Shown here: positions 48,231-55,679 of the stretch, one piece after another
Numbering within the stretch: position 1 is the stretch's first letter
Layout: each line of letters opens with the position of its first letter
Assembly (NCBI GenBank): GCA_900549745.1
Contig: URPJ01000014.1
Span: 1 to 55,679 of the forward strand
Direction: 5' to 3'
Origin: an uncultured Collinsella sp.
Lineage (GTDB): Bacteria; Actinomycetota; Coriobacteriia; Coriobacteriales; Coriobacteriaceae
DNA length: 55,679 bases
The notes under the pieces: model-generated
Told to the model about the DNA's origin: nothing
What the model saw: only the letters and a program-made list of their open reading frames with translations
Databases searched by the model: none
Program-made: the position numbers and the translations under genes

Positions 48231-48305
48231 GAAAATCCAATCTGAAGCATGTACAGCTTCTTTAGTATGCCGCAGGAAGTGACGCCGCGACGCTATTCAA
48301 CAAAA

Positions 48306-49280
48306 CTATCGGACATTTCGGCATGCGATAAGAGCCATAACCTTCGCAGAATTACCTCCTGTACAAAACGCCTCCGAAATGCAGTCTTTGTCGTAGTGAA
48401 AAACCGAATCCCCAGTTATTTCACGTAAGTACTTATAGAAGAAATCCTCCCAGCTTTTAAACTTCTCACTGTTTACAAAGGCTTCTGGGGTTTCCAAAAC
48501 CGTCTTAACATCTAGCCCTGAAATTACGCCGGAGCTCAGCAGAAGCCATTCGAACGACTCGGGAAGACAAACCGTAACAGTATCGCGGTGAATGTCTTGC
48601 AGCTTAAGGACGCGGTCCGCATAGCACCCAAATGCCGCCCCGTCCGCGACAACAAACACGCGATCGTCGAGATGCTGATCTAACCAGCCCAAAATCGCGC
48701 TGTTCGTCATGGCCGAAGTACAGGTAAGCTCACTGTCAGCAAAATGCCGTTTAAAGAACTGGAAACCAGACTTACTGTCCTCGCATAGAAGGATAGAAAA
48801 GTCCTGTTTTGGCGCCGACCGGGAAATAGCATAACGATGATTCCCGCGATCTTGATAAACAGGGACGAAAGAATGGTATTTTCCGCTCGTCTTAATCTTG
48901 TAAATCTCATCCACGCTATACGGAAGATTGGGGAAATCAGCCCTTGAGATCAGCACGAAATAATTCGAGGAATACAGCACATGATGGGCAAACTCATCAG
49001 AATGGATCTCTTTTAAGCCCTCATCGACAAATACAATCGAGTCATGAACGGACGAAAGCTGGTTTCGCCAATCATAATCGGTCAGGGCGACACAGGGACA
49101 ATCGCATTGCAAGGAAACACCCGACTGCTCGCCCGTTCGCATGTAGTCTGCGACCATGTCAAACAGTGTCGTCTTACCCGTGCCACTATCCCCACGCACA
49201 ATAGTAATGTTCCGTTTAATGGTAAATGTGTACTTGGTTCCCCTGCGGCGGGAAATCTTAACGAGATGCGAACCGTTCAT
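48306..49280 (-). CDS. P-loop protein of unknown function (partner of DUF4869 protein)
   Basis: A 324-residue protein. Walker A is GDSGTGKTTL near residue 33, with an aspartate-rich strand SIVFVDEG that could be Walker B. The C-terminal half (ILLCEDSKSGFQFFKRHF; RVFVVADGAAFGCYADRV) has acidic residues in an arrangement that recalls, without proving, a TOPRIM-type fold. Functional family unknown. The start at 49280 (ATG, with AGGTG upstream) follows the DUF4869 stop by 9 bp. Base composition is much lower in GC than the flanking rml genes, which suggests transfer as a two-gene unit. Confidence 0.7.
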   Translation of the reverse strand: MNGSHLVKISRRRGTKYTFTIKRNITIVRGDSGTGKTTLFDMVADYMRTGEQSGVSLQCDCPCVALTDYDWRNQLSSVHDSIVFVDEGLKEIHSDEFAHHVLYSSNYFVLISRADFPNLPYSVDEIYKIKTSGKYHSFVPVYQDRGNHRYAISRSAPKQDFSILLCEDSKSGFQFFKRHFADSELTCTSAMTNSAILGWLDQHLDDRVFVVADGAAFGCYADRVLKLQDIHRDTVTVCLPESFEWLLLSSGVISGLDVKTVLETPEAFVNSEKFKSWEDFFYKYLREITGDSVFHYDKDCISEAFCTGGNSAKVMALIACRNVR

Positions 49281-49289
49281 AAGCAGCAC

Positions 49290-49727
49290 CTACAGATACG
49301 GAATCGACTCGTGAATCAAATCGGCCATGTTGTGAACGATTCGGCCGCTATTCACGACTTTAATTTTAAAATCCTCGCGACCAAAGTCCATCACATGATA
49401 GAGATTCACAACGAGCTTGCGGTCTTTCGCCATGTCGAGAATCCACTTGGCACAGTTGTCACCACAGGTAGAAGCGTTAAAAATATGCTTACGATCAAAT
49501 CTCATAAGCAGCAGCGTTTTCACGCCACCAGAAAGCTGGAGTGGGGAGATGGATCCAAGCACAGGGCTTTCGATGACGTTTTCGGAGACAACAACCGATC
49601 GATCGACATCTTTAATTATCGAGACTGCATAGGGATCCGTAATCCAAGAAGACCGGTAAGAGTTTTTGAAATATGTCGCTGTGTTGTAAATCGCTTCTGG
49701 CATATCGCCAAAGTAGACGCTTAACAC
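49290..49727 (-). CDS. DUF4869 family protein
   Basis: A 145-residue protein that I recognise as DUF4869: LSVYFGDMPEAIYNTATYFKN, ITDPYAVSIIKDVD, SPVLGSISPLQLSGGVKTLLLM and HIFNASTCGDNCAKWIL. No biochemical function is known for this family. I use the GTG at 49727 (GGGAG site upstream), which gives the typical MLSVYFGDM start; TTG at 49739 is open too. It is followed by the P-loop gene, so the pair is probably coexpressed. Confidence 0.8.
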   Translation of the reverse strand: MLSVYFGDMPEAIYNTATYFKNSYRSSWITDPYAVSIIKDVDRSVVVSENVIESPVLGSISPLQLSGGVKTLLLMRFDRKHIFNASTCGDNCAKWILDMAKDRKLVVNLYHVMDFGREDFKIKVVNSGRIVHNMADLIHESIPYL

Positions 49728-49822
49728 ATCCACTCCCAATCATATTGTCTTTATGGTCAACGTAATCATAACGAAAGGGGCCACCAGATAAACGGTGACC
49801 CCTAAAAGAAAACAAGCTTGCG

Positions 49823-50722
49823 CTAGTACTCGCGTGGGCTATTGACGATCTCGCCGGCGGCGACCTTCTTCAGGTGCTGCCCGTAGACCGACTTGCCGTA
49901 GGCCTTGGCGGCCTCCTCCAGCTCGGCGGTCGTGATCCAGCCGTTCTCCCAGGCAATCTCCTCGGGGACCGAGACCGGCAGGTCCTGGGAGTGCTCCACG
50001 GCGCGGACGAACTCCGCGGCCTCGTGCAGGCTCTCCATGGTGCCGGTGTCCAGCCACGCGTAGCCGCGGCCGAGGGTGACCACGGACAGCGTCCCCTCCT
50101 CCAGGTACATCTGGTTGAGCGTGGTGATCTCCAGCTCGCCGCGGGCCGACGGCTCGACCTCATGCGCCTTGGCGGCGACGTCGCCCGGGTAGAAGTACAG
50201 GCCGGTGACGGCGTAGGAGCTCTTGGGCTCGGCTGGCTTCTCCTCGATGGAGACGGCCCTGCCCTCCCCGTCGAACTCGACGACGCCGAAGCGCTCGGGG
50301 TCGTCCACGTGGTAGCCGAAGACCGTGGCGCGGCCCGACTGCGCGTTCTCGACGGCCTTCTTCAGGTGGCGGCTGAGGCCGTTGCCGTAGAAGATGTTGT
50401 CGCCGAGCACCAGCGCGCAAGGCTCGCCGGCGATGAACTCCTCGCCGATGGTGAAGGCCTGGGCCAGGCCGTCGGGGCTCGGCTGCTCGGCGTAGGAGAG
50501 GTTGACGCCGTAGCGCGAGCCGTCACCGAGCAGGCGCTCGAAGTTGGGCAGGTCGGTCGGCGTGGAGATGACCAGGATGTCCCGGATGCCCGCAAGCATG
50601 AGGGTGGACAGCGGGTAGTAGATCATGGGCTTGTCGTAGACCGGCAGCAGCTGCTTGGAGGTCACGAGCGTGAGCGGGTATAGGCGGGTGCCGGACCCGC
50701 CGGCGAGGATGATGCCTTTCAT
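49823..50722 (-). CDS. rfbA: Glucose-1-phosphate thymidylyltransferase
   Basis: A 299-residue nucleotidyltransferase making dTDP-glucose, the first step to dTDP-rhamnose. Motifs are MKGIILAGGSGTRLYPLT, KPMIYYPLSTLMLAGIRDILVI, LVLGDNIFYG and AWLDTGTMESLHEA. The start at 50722 has a GAGAGGATT site. It is GC-rich like rmlB and rmlCD but is now separated from them by the lower-GC DUF4869/P-loop pair. Confidence 0.97.
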   Translation of the reverse strand: MKGIILAGGSGTRLYPLTLVTSKQLLPVYDKPMIYYPLSTLMLAGIRDILVISTPTDLPNFERLLGDGSRYGVNLSYAEQPSPDGLAQAFTIGEEFIAGEPCALVLGDNIFYGNGLSRHLKKAVENAQSGRATVFGYHVDDPERFGVVEFDGEGRAVSIEEKPAEPKSSYAVTGLYFYPGDVAAKAHEVEPSARGELEITTLNQMYLEEGTLSVVTLGRGYAWLDTGTMESLHEAAEFVRAVEHSQDLPVSVPEEIAWENGWITTAELEEAAKAYGKSVYGQHLKKVAAGEIVNSPREY

Positions 50723-50878
50723 AAAAATCCTCTCGATTGACAATCGTTGAGCAAAAGCCGCTGATTACAGATGCATAGTTAATTAAATTATACGCACCTG
50801 CAGCAACCTCCCCGTCTTCTTATTTAAATCGGACAGCAGAAACACGCAACTCTTTCTGCATTTCTAGCGAGGCAACAA
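50723..50878. promoter_or_regulatory. AT-rich divergent intergenic region between rfbA and a GT2 gene
   Basis: This 156-bp spacer separates two divergent genes and contains TTAATTAAATTATACG near 50780-50795, a plausible promoter core for either strand. No exact start site can be fixed. Confidence 0.4.
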
Positions 50879-53350
50879 ATGAAAAAGTACAATGAGCAGT
50901 GTCCAACAAACGAAAGGCAAACAATGCGAGTCGAAACAACCGGAGTATGCAGAGGAAACTGGAAAATCTACCAGCAGCTTAAGATTGAAGGCATCCATAA
51001 AGGCTCCAGCGTAACAGCCCAGGCGGCTACAGACGATAACCGCCGCTCACCTTTATCCCTCCTAAAATTCCGGGACAATAGTTGTGACTCGAACTCATAC
51101 GTCCTTGTAGTCCCCGATCCCGATGCTCGCACCATCAAAATTGAGTTTAGCGAAATCGGCCAAGACGGTCGCACCCTGAGCAGCGACTCCCTTTCGCTCA
51201 ATTGCAAGAACATCAAATGGGAGTCGCGCCTCAACTACAAAATTAAACCTGACATGTGCAGCAAACTCCGAAACTACGATGACGTTTCAGAGTTTGACAT
51301 GGCAACGATTGATTTCTGGCAGTGCATCGAAGATTCAAGCGACTATATCCTTAGGTGCACGGTGAGAACTCCTTATCGTAGCGACTCGCAAATCAAACTT
51401 CGTTGTTTCGATCGAACCCTTAATGAAGTTAATTTGAGCATCGTCAATTTCGGCTCGAATGTAACAAGCGTTGGATTTACGTCTGAGAAAAAGCAGCTTG
51501 AAACGCAGCTCTCAATTCGAATGCCAAAGGCGTTCGATCGTTACTACTTTATTATTGACGATCAAAATCACCCATCATTCAGTGCATTCGACTGCTTAAC
51601 ACCCGATAAGCTAGGCTTGCTTCTTGAGGAGACCAACTTTCTCTTTACCCATGCGCAGTTTGACCCTGAATACCCCGAATGGTTCACGGATCATAAGGCA
51701 ACTATCGGCGCTCTGGAGAAGCAGAGAAAAATCGTCTTCAACAGCGCTCCGAAGTTCAGCATTATTGTCCCTCTATACAACACACCCATTTCGTTCTTTA
51801 ACGATATGGCCGAATCCGTAAAAAACCAGTCTTATGCAAACTGGGAGCTCATCCTAGTTAATGCAAGTCCTGACAATCAGGAACTAAAGGCTCGCGTTGA
51901 GCAGGAGACGGCCCACGACAACAGAATTAAATCAATTAACCTTACCGAGAATAAGGGCATTTCCGAAAACACAAACGCCGGCGTTGCCATCGCTTCGGGT
52001 GATTTCGTTAGCTTCTTTGACCATGACGATATTCTTGAACCGGACTTGTTGTTCTCATATGCCGAGGCAATTGAAAACAATGATGACGTCGATCTTCTTT
52101 ATTGTGATGAAGATAAACTCATGCCCGATGGAATGCTAGCGCAGCCGTTCTTTAAGCCGGATTTCAATATCGATCTGCTCAGAAACAATAACTATATCTG
52201 CCATATGCTTACCATCCGTAAGTCTCTGCTTGACACTCTAGAACCGAACACGAAAGAGTTCGATGGAGCACAGGATCATAATCTGACTCTCCACGCCGTG
52301 GAAAAGGCAAGGAAAGTTCATCATGTTGCAAAGGTTCTATATCACTGGCGCCTAAGCGAGACCTCCACCGCAGCAAATGCCGATAGCAAGCCGTATGCCA
52401 CTATCGCAGGTATCAAAGCGGTCCAGAGTCATTTGGACAGGCTTGGGCTCAATGCGAAGGTCGAACAAGCGCGTCGTCCCTTTACATATAAAGTAACCTA
52501 CGCTGTGCCAGATTCCCATCCACTCGTGTCAATTATCATTCCAACTAAAGACCACGCCAACATTCTGGACAACTGCATTAAGTCAATTGTTGAGAAATCA
52601 ACGTACGACAATTTCGAGCTTGTCATAATCGAAAACAACAGCACAGAAAAGGAGACGTTCGATTATTACGATAAGTTGCAAGCAAAATATCCTGACATCG
52701 TTCGTCTTGTAACTTGGAAGCACGAATTCAATTTCTCCAAGCTCATGAACTTTGGCGTTGCTCACGCCAAGGGCGACTATCTCTTGCTGTTGAATAACGA
52801 TACTGAGGTAATTACGCCCAATTGGATTGAGACTATGCTTGGCATCTGCGCACGTGAGGATGTTGGCGCAGTTGGTGCAAAACTCTACTATCCCGACAAC
52901 ACCATCCAGCACGCGGGCTTATGCGTCACTGGTGGCGTGGCAGGACATCTTTGCCAAAGCATGCCAAGGGATAACTGGGGCTACTTTGCACTCAACGATG
53001 CACAACAAGACTTCAGCGCCGTCACCGCAGCTTGCATAATGACCAAGCGTGATGAATATGAGAAAGTCGGAGGTTTCACGGAAGAGCTTCAAGTTGCATT
53101 TAATGACGTTGACTTTTGCTTAAAGCTACGCGAGATCAACGACCTAATTGTATACACACCCGAAGTCGAGCTCTATCACTACGAGTCGATTTCTAGAGGC
53201 GTTGAAAACAATACGGAGAAGCAGATTCGCTTCCACAAAGAGGTCGCGTACATGAATTATCGATGGGCTAAGTATTACGTCAAAGGCGATCCTTATATGA
53301 ATCCAAACTTCACCGTCGGGGAACCCGCGAATCGTTATTATCATTTATAG
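50879..53350 (+). CDS. Large tandem-domain GT2 glycosyltransferase
   Basis: An 823-residue protein. The first 290 residues form beta-rich domains without known motifs. A first GT-A domain follows (about 298-500: SIIVPLYNTPISFF, FVSFFDHDDILEPD with DHDD). A second GT-A domain (about 545-800) shows SIIIPTKDHANIL, LLLLNNDTEVITPNW and DVDFCLKL. Two catalytic domains in one chain suggest a polymerase alternating two linkages, as in rhamnan or O-antigen chain assembly; this is inference. The base composition is lower in GC than the rml genes. No membrane helix is visible, so it likely acts at the inner face. Confidence 0.88.
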   Translation: MKKYNEQCPTNERQTMRVETTGVCRGNWKIYQQLKIEGIHKGSSVTAQAATDDNRRSPLSLLKFRDNSCDSNSYVLVVPDPDARTIKIEFSEIGQDGRTLSSDSLSLNCKNIKWESRLNYKIKPDMCSKLRNYDDVSEFDMATIDFWQCIEDSSDYILRCTVRTPYRSDSQIKLRCFDRTLNEVNLSIVNFGSNVTSVGFTSEKKQLETQLSIRMPKAFDRYYFIIDDQNHPSFSAFDCLTPDKLGLLLEETNFLFTHAQFDPEYPEWFTDHKATIGALEKQRKIVFNSAPKFSIIVPLYNTPISFFNDMAESVKNQSYANWELILVNASPDNQELKARVEQETAHDNRIKSINLTENKGISENTNAGVAIASGDFVSFFDHDDILEPDLLFSYAEAIENNDDVDLLYCDEDKLMPDGMLAQPFFKPDFNIDLLRNNNYICHMLTIRKSLLDTLEPNTKEFDGAQDHNLTLHAVEKARKVHHVAKVLYHWRLSETSTAANADSKPYATIAGIKAVQSHLDRLGLNAKVEQARRPFTYKVTYAVPDSHPLVSIIIPTKDHANILDNCIKSIVEKSTYDNFELVIIENNSTEKETFDYYDKLQAKYPDIVRLVTWKHEFNFSKLMNFGVAHAKGDYLLLLNNDTEVITPNWIETMLGICAREDVGAVGAKLYYPDNTIQHAGLCVTGGVAGHLCQSMPRDNWGYFALNDAQQDFSAVTAACIMTKRDEYEKVGGFTEELQVAFNDVDFCLKLREINDLIVYTPEVELYHYESISRGVENNTEKQIRFHKEVAYMNYRWAKYYVKGDPYMNPNFTVGEPANRYYHL

Positions 53351-53637
53351 ATAATGAGTATTTACTCATTTGGGCGCTGTTGAATATCGCGAAACTGCGC
53401 CGTCGATATCGCGCTTGGGCACCGGGCCCGACATGGGCTCCGGTGCCGTTTTGCTACCTGCGGTCCGCCCCGCGGCACGGCCTCATGTTGGCCTCTCGCA
53501 TGCCAACCCAGCGCTCGGTCAAAGTCTCTGCTTGGCTTGGAAAAGCATAGCTTTCGGGGACCCTGCGGCGTCCGAATCATCGCCTGCTATCTAAACTGTT
53601 AGATAGCAGAAAAAACCCGAGAGCATTACACAAAGGC
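53351..53637. other. Gap with GC-rich structured segment and two strong hairpins
   Basis: No gene is supported. From about 53390 to 53580 the sequence is markedly GC-rich compared with the AT-rich genes on both sides. GGCACCGGGCCC pairs with GGGCTCCGGTGCC (about 53416-53445) with one bulged base and is followed by GTTTTG. A perfect 11-bp hairpin CTGCTATCTAA...TTAGATAGCAG (53583-53608) sits between the converging gene ends. The block could be a structured RNA or paired terminators. Confidence 0.5.
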
Positions 53638-55176
53638 CTACACACAGGATGCAATACTAATAAAACGAATAAGATATAAACAATTCATCACGCACATGCC
53701 AAAAGAGACGACAGAAAGCGAAGATGAGTTGAATTTAAACAAGCGCGTTCTCGACCCAAACAACAAAGCTGGTAGAACAGGAAGAAAATATCGTCCTTGA
53801 ACACCCTGTATTACATTCTCGTAATTGAACGTCCAGCCCAACCACATAGATACAATGGAACCAAGGGCAGCCAAAGCAAAAGCGATAATAAACAGAATGG
53901 AACAAATGGGGCTGAGAAAAGAGGGCTCATCTTCGGAATCCAAACAACAAATAAACCCAAACAACAAATAAGGAATCATAAAAAAGGCTGGAAACTGCAA
54001 GTTTTTCTGGAGCCATCCAAGCGAATAACCTAAGGTGGATCCCCAATAGAAATCTCCTAGGGAATCTAATGTCCTAAAAAAGACCTCGAAGCTATTCTTT
54101 GGATGCATGATGATGTCACTGAGCGTATAAAACCGCCCGATCTCTTGGCCACGAGAGGCATCTGAAGACTGAGACACCAATGTACTCATTGATGCTATGC
54201 GCAGCACTAGAACGGAGGCTATAACAGCAAAGATCAGTATGCACTTACCGATACGTCCGACTTTCACATCTTGGAACTGCGAAAGGGGCACAAGCAAACC
54301 AAGTAATATCATCCCAGAATAAACAACCTTACACGGAGCCAAAAACGCCGAAATAATTAAATAAATGACGATTTCTTTACAACCTATTGATTTCTGCTCT
54401 CCAAAAAAACCGCGCATTAGACAAGCGAATACTAAAAGCGAGTACGCAATAATTCCTGAATCATAAGAGTATGAAGCAGCCAAGTGAAGCGTCATAGGCA
54501 GAAGCGAAACAAAAACAATAACCGATTTGCCCTTAGGTGCAATCCTGTATGCCTGGAACGCACAAAAGCAAAAAACCAGAGCCGAACCAATGCGCCCCAT
54601 ATAGAACACAGGATAGGCACCAAGTCCGAAAAACAGACCGATTTGCAGCCCAACGATAGATCCTATTTTCGCAGAAACGTTCTCACTACTGACGCTAAAT
54701 GAGAACTCATTGAATGGAGTCCACTTCCCATTCTCAAACAGAGCATAATTCTGAATAATCGAATCAAATGAAGAGGAGTCAATGGCGTTACTCTGGCGAC
54801 CCTTATAAAGGGAAAGATCGATATCCCGTACTAGAAAACCACCATCATTTGTCACATGCGCATTGAATGGAAGACTATCAACCATCCAATAAGTTGAAAA
54901 AAAATGATGGCCTTCATCCGGAACCGTAAACGGAGGAAAGATAAAGATAAAAATAATTAGAAATGCTATAAGCAGCGCCAAGAATACCCATTCACTTTTA
55001 AGACGATGGTACACCTTAGCATATGCAGCGCAAAGGACAAGAATTAGAATCAACGAGATAGTAATTGTAAGCAGTACAAGTAATCTCGGATTATTTAGAT
55101 ACCAATAGACTGAATAGAATGCGAAAAAAACGGCAAACAAAACAAATAAAGGCTTACATCTTATGGAACTTGTCAT
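53638..55176 (-). CDS. DUF2142 multi-spanning membrane protein
   Basis: A 512-residue protein with about a dozen hydrophobic helices. The first extracytoplasmic loop has FPPFTVPDEGHHFFSTYW, the signature of DUF2142, in which the Asp-Glu pair resembles the catalytic site of GT-C glycosyltransferases. Such proteins sit in surface-polysaccharide loci and may glycosylate the polymer outside the membrane; this is inference. The ATG at 55176 has a TAAGGA site; the open frame reaches 55212. The gene is distinctly AT-rich, unlike the chromosome core. Confidence 0.82.
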   Translation of the reverse strand: MTSSIRCKPLFVLFAVFFAFYSVYWYLNNPRLLVLLTITISLILILVLCAAYAKVYHRLKSEWVFLALLIAFLIIFIFIFPPFTVPDEGHHFFSTYWMVDSLPFNAHVTNDGGFLVRDIDLSLYKGRQSNAIDSSSFDSIIQNYALFENGKWTPFNEFSFSVSSENVSAKIGSIVGLQIGLFFGLGAYPVFYMGRIGSALVFCFCAFQAYRIAPKGKSVIVFVSLLPMTLHLAASYSYDSGIIAYSLLVFACLMRGFFGEQKSIGCKEIVIYLIISAFLAPCKVVYSGMILLGLLVPLSQFQDVKVGRIGKCILIFAVIASVLVLRIASMSTLVSQSSDASRGQEIGRFYTLSDIIMHPKNSFEVFFRTLDSLGDFYWGSTLGYSLGWLQKNLQFPAFFMIPYLLFGFICCLDSEDEPSFLSPICSILFIIAFALAALGSIVSMWLGWTFNYENVIQGVQGRYFLPVLPALLFGSRTRLFKFNSSSLSVVSFGMCVMNCLYLIRFISIASCV

Positions 55177-55319
55177 AAAAATCCTTATAATCGAGAAACT
55201 AATAGAACGCAATTAAAAATACTGGTATCAGTATACTAGCAAGCACATTGGCATCCAAAAAGAATGGCGGAATTCAATCTCATGGATCGCGCCGAAAATG
55301 TTGGTGCAAGGGTGACCCC

Positions 55320-55400
55320 TTAGTGCCCGTTTAACGAAAAACGGCCTTCGTCCCGGAACCAGAAATCACCACAACAACAGGTTCCGGGAAAAGACGAAGA
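55320..55400. repeat. Imperfect hairpin upstream of the IS256-like fragment
   Basis: CTTCGTCCCGGAACC and GGTTCCGG...GACGAAG form a stem across an A/C-rich loop at about 55346-55404. Such structures near an IS end can protect a transposase gene from outside transcription. The exact IS terminus was not identified. Confidence 0.4.
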
Positions 55401-55414
55401 TCGCTATGTAAATC

Positions 55415-55629
55415 TTGTCAGACCCGGCGCCGGACATACTCGCCATGCCCCGTTTCAGCGACGGCGCCATCGACATGCGGGAGCTGCTCCCCAGACTCGC
55501 CAAACAGGTCGTGAACGCCGCGATGGACGCCGAGGCCGACCAGCTGAGCGGTGGCGGGGCGAACAGCCGAAACGGCTACCGCGAGAGGTCGCTCGCACCT
55601 GCGCCGGCACGCTGACGCTGCGCATTGTT
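55415..55629 (+). pseudogene. IS256-family transposase, frameshifted N-terminal fragment
   Basis: The frame starts at TTG and reads MSDPAPDILAMPRFS, then MRELLPRLAKQVVNAAMDAEADQL and NSRNGYRER, the normal N-terminus of IS256-type transposases. A single-base loss near 55599 shifts the frame; the next frame continues TCAGTLTLRI, as expected, then homology stops at about 55629. The remaining two thirds including the DDE domain are absent, so it is a dead remnant. Confidence 0.8.
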
Positions 55630-55679
55630 AGCGCCGGGCGATTTTAGCCGCTAATAGTCAAACTATTTTGACCAATCCC
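55630..55679. other. AT-rich tail after the transposase break
   Basis: The last 50 bp show no gene. TTAGCG and CGCTAA form a 6-bp inverted pair around 55627-55653 at the point where transposase homology ends, possibly the target of the event that truncated it. Confidence 0.3.

Noticed and set aside
53583..53608. Classical intrinsic terminator at the perfect 11-bp hairpin
   Set aside because: Neither strand has a U-tract directly after the stem; the A-run is on the plus-strand 3' side. Kept only as a structural feature.

Overview
The window is a chromosomal segment of a high-GC Gram-positive bacterium. Gene content and fusions point to Coriobacteriia, probably Collinsella or a close relative: an mreBCD/PBP2/RodA block without outer-membrane genes, an ObgE/L21/L27 cluster, an AroE-AroK fusion, an RmlC-RmlD fusion and an ABC-exported rhamnose glycan locus. 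This assignment is inference from content and style; no 16S rRNA gene is present.

Layout. (1) 1-4860: a lower-GC accessory patch. It holds a gene for an Asn-rich repeat protein split by an intact IS1595-type insertion sequence, then a translationally coupled radical SAM protein and a PrmC-like methyltransferase, then the first 42 codons of a truncated ABC exporter. I read this as a damaged RiPP (modified peptide) cluster. Its core has Asn every sixth residue, the spacing known from polytheonamide-type beta-helical peptides. (2) 4887-11358, minus strand: PPDK/PEP synthase regulator, glyS-glyQ, then rpsP-khpA-rimM-trmD-lepB in transcription order. (3) 11599-14007: dinB (plus strand), a REP-associated Y1 transposase (RAYT) and a cluster of short palindromic REP-like elements. 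(4) 14007-30906, minus strand: a long housekeeping block. In transcription order it is a zinc-ribbon membrane protein, cyclophilin, TPR membrane protein, mreB-mreC-mreD-PBP2-rodA, a DUF697 protein, a TIGR03960/TIGR03936 radical SAM pair, rplU-rpmA-obgE, nadD, yqeK and rsfS. (5) 31010-33886, minus: a P-type ATPase and tRNA-Arg(CCG). (6) 34091-42538, plus: an eight-gene aromatic amino acid operon, aroF-tyrA-aroB-aroA-aroC-pheA-aroEK-aroQ, preceded by a leader terminator. (7) 42643-55176: tRNA-Arg(TCT), then a cell-surface polysaccharide locus with an ABC-2 exporter pair, a polyprenyl-type GT2, dTDP-rhamnose genes (rmlCD fusion, rmlB, rmlA), a tandem-domain GT2 and a DUF2142 membrane protein. A lower-GC two-gene insert (DUF4869 protein plus P-loop protein) sits between rmlB and rmlA. 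(8) 55415-end: a frameshifted IS256-type transposase fragment.

How it works together. The aro operon alone encodes all seven shikimate steps to chorismate plus prephenate dehydrogenase and chorismate mutase/prephenate dehydratase. The surface locus makes dTDP-L-rhamnose, polymerises sugars and exports the chain through a Wzm/Wzt-like transporter. The minus-strand block couples cell-shape machinery to ribosome assembly genes. The edges of the window and the gaps between blocks carry the mobile and degenerate DNA.
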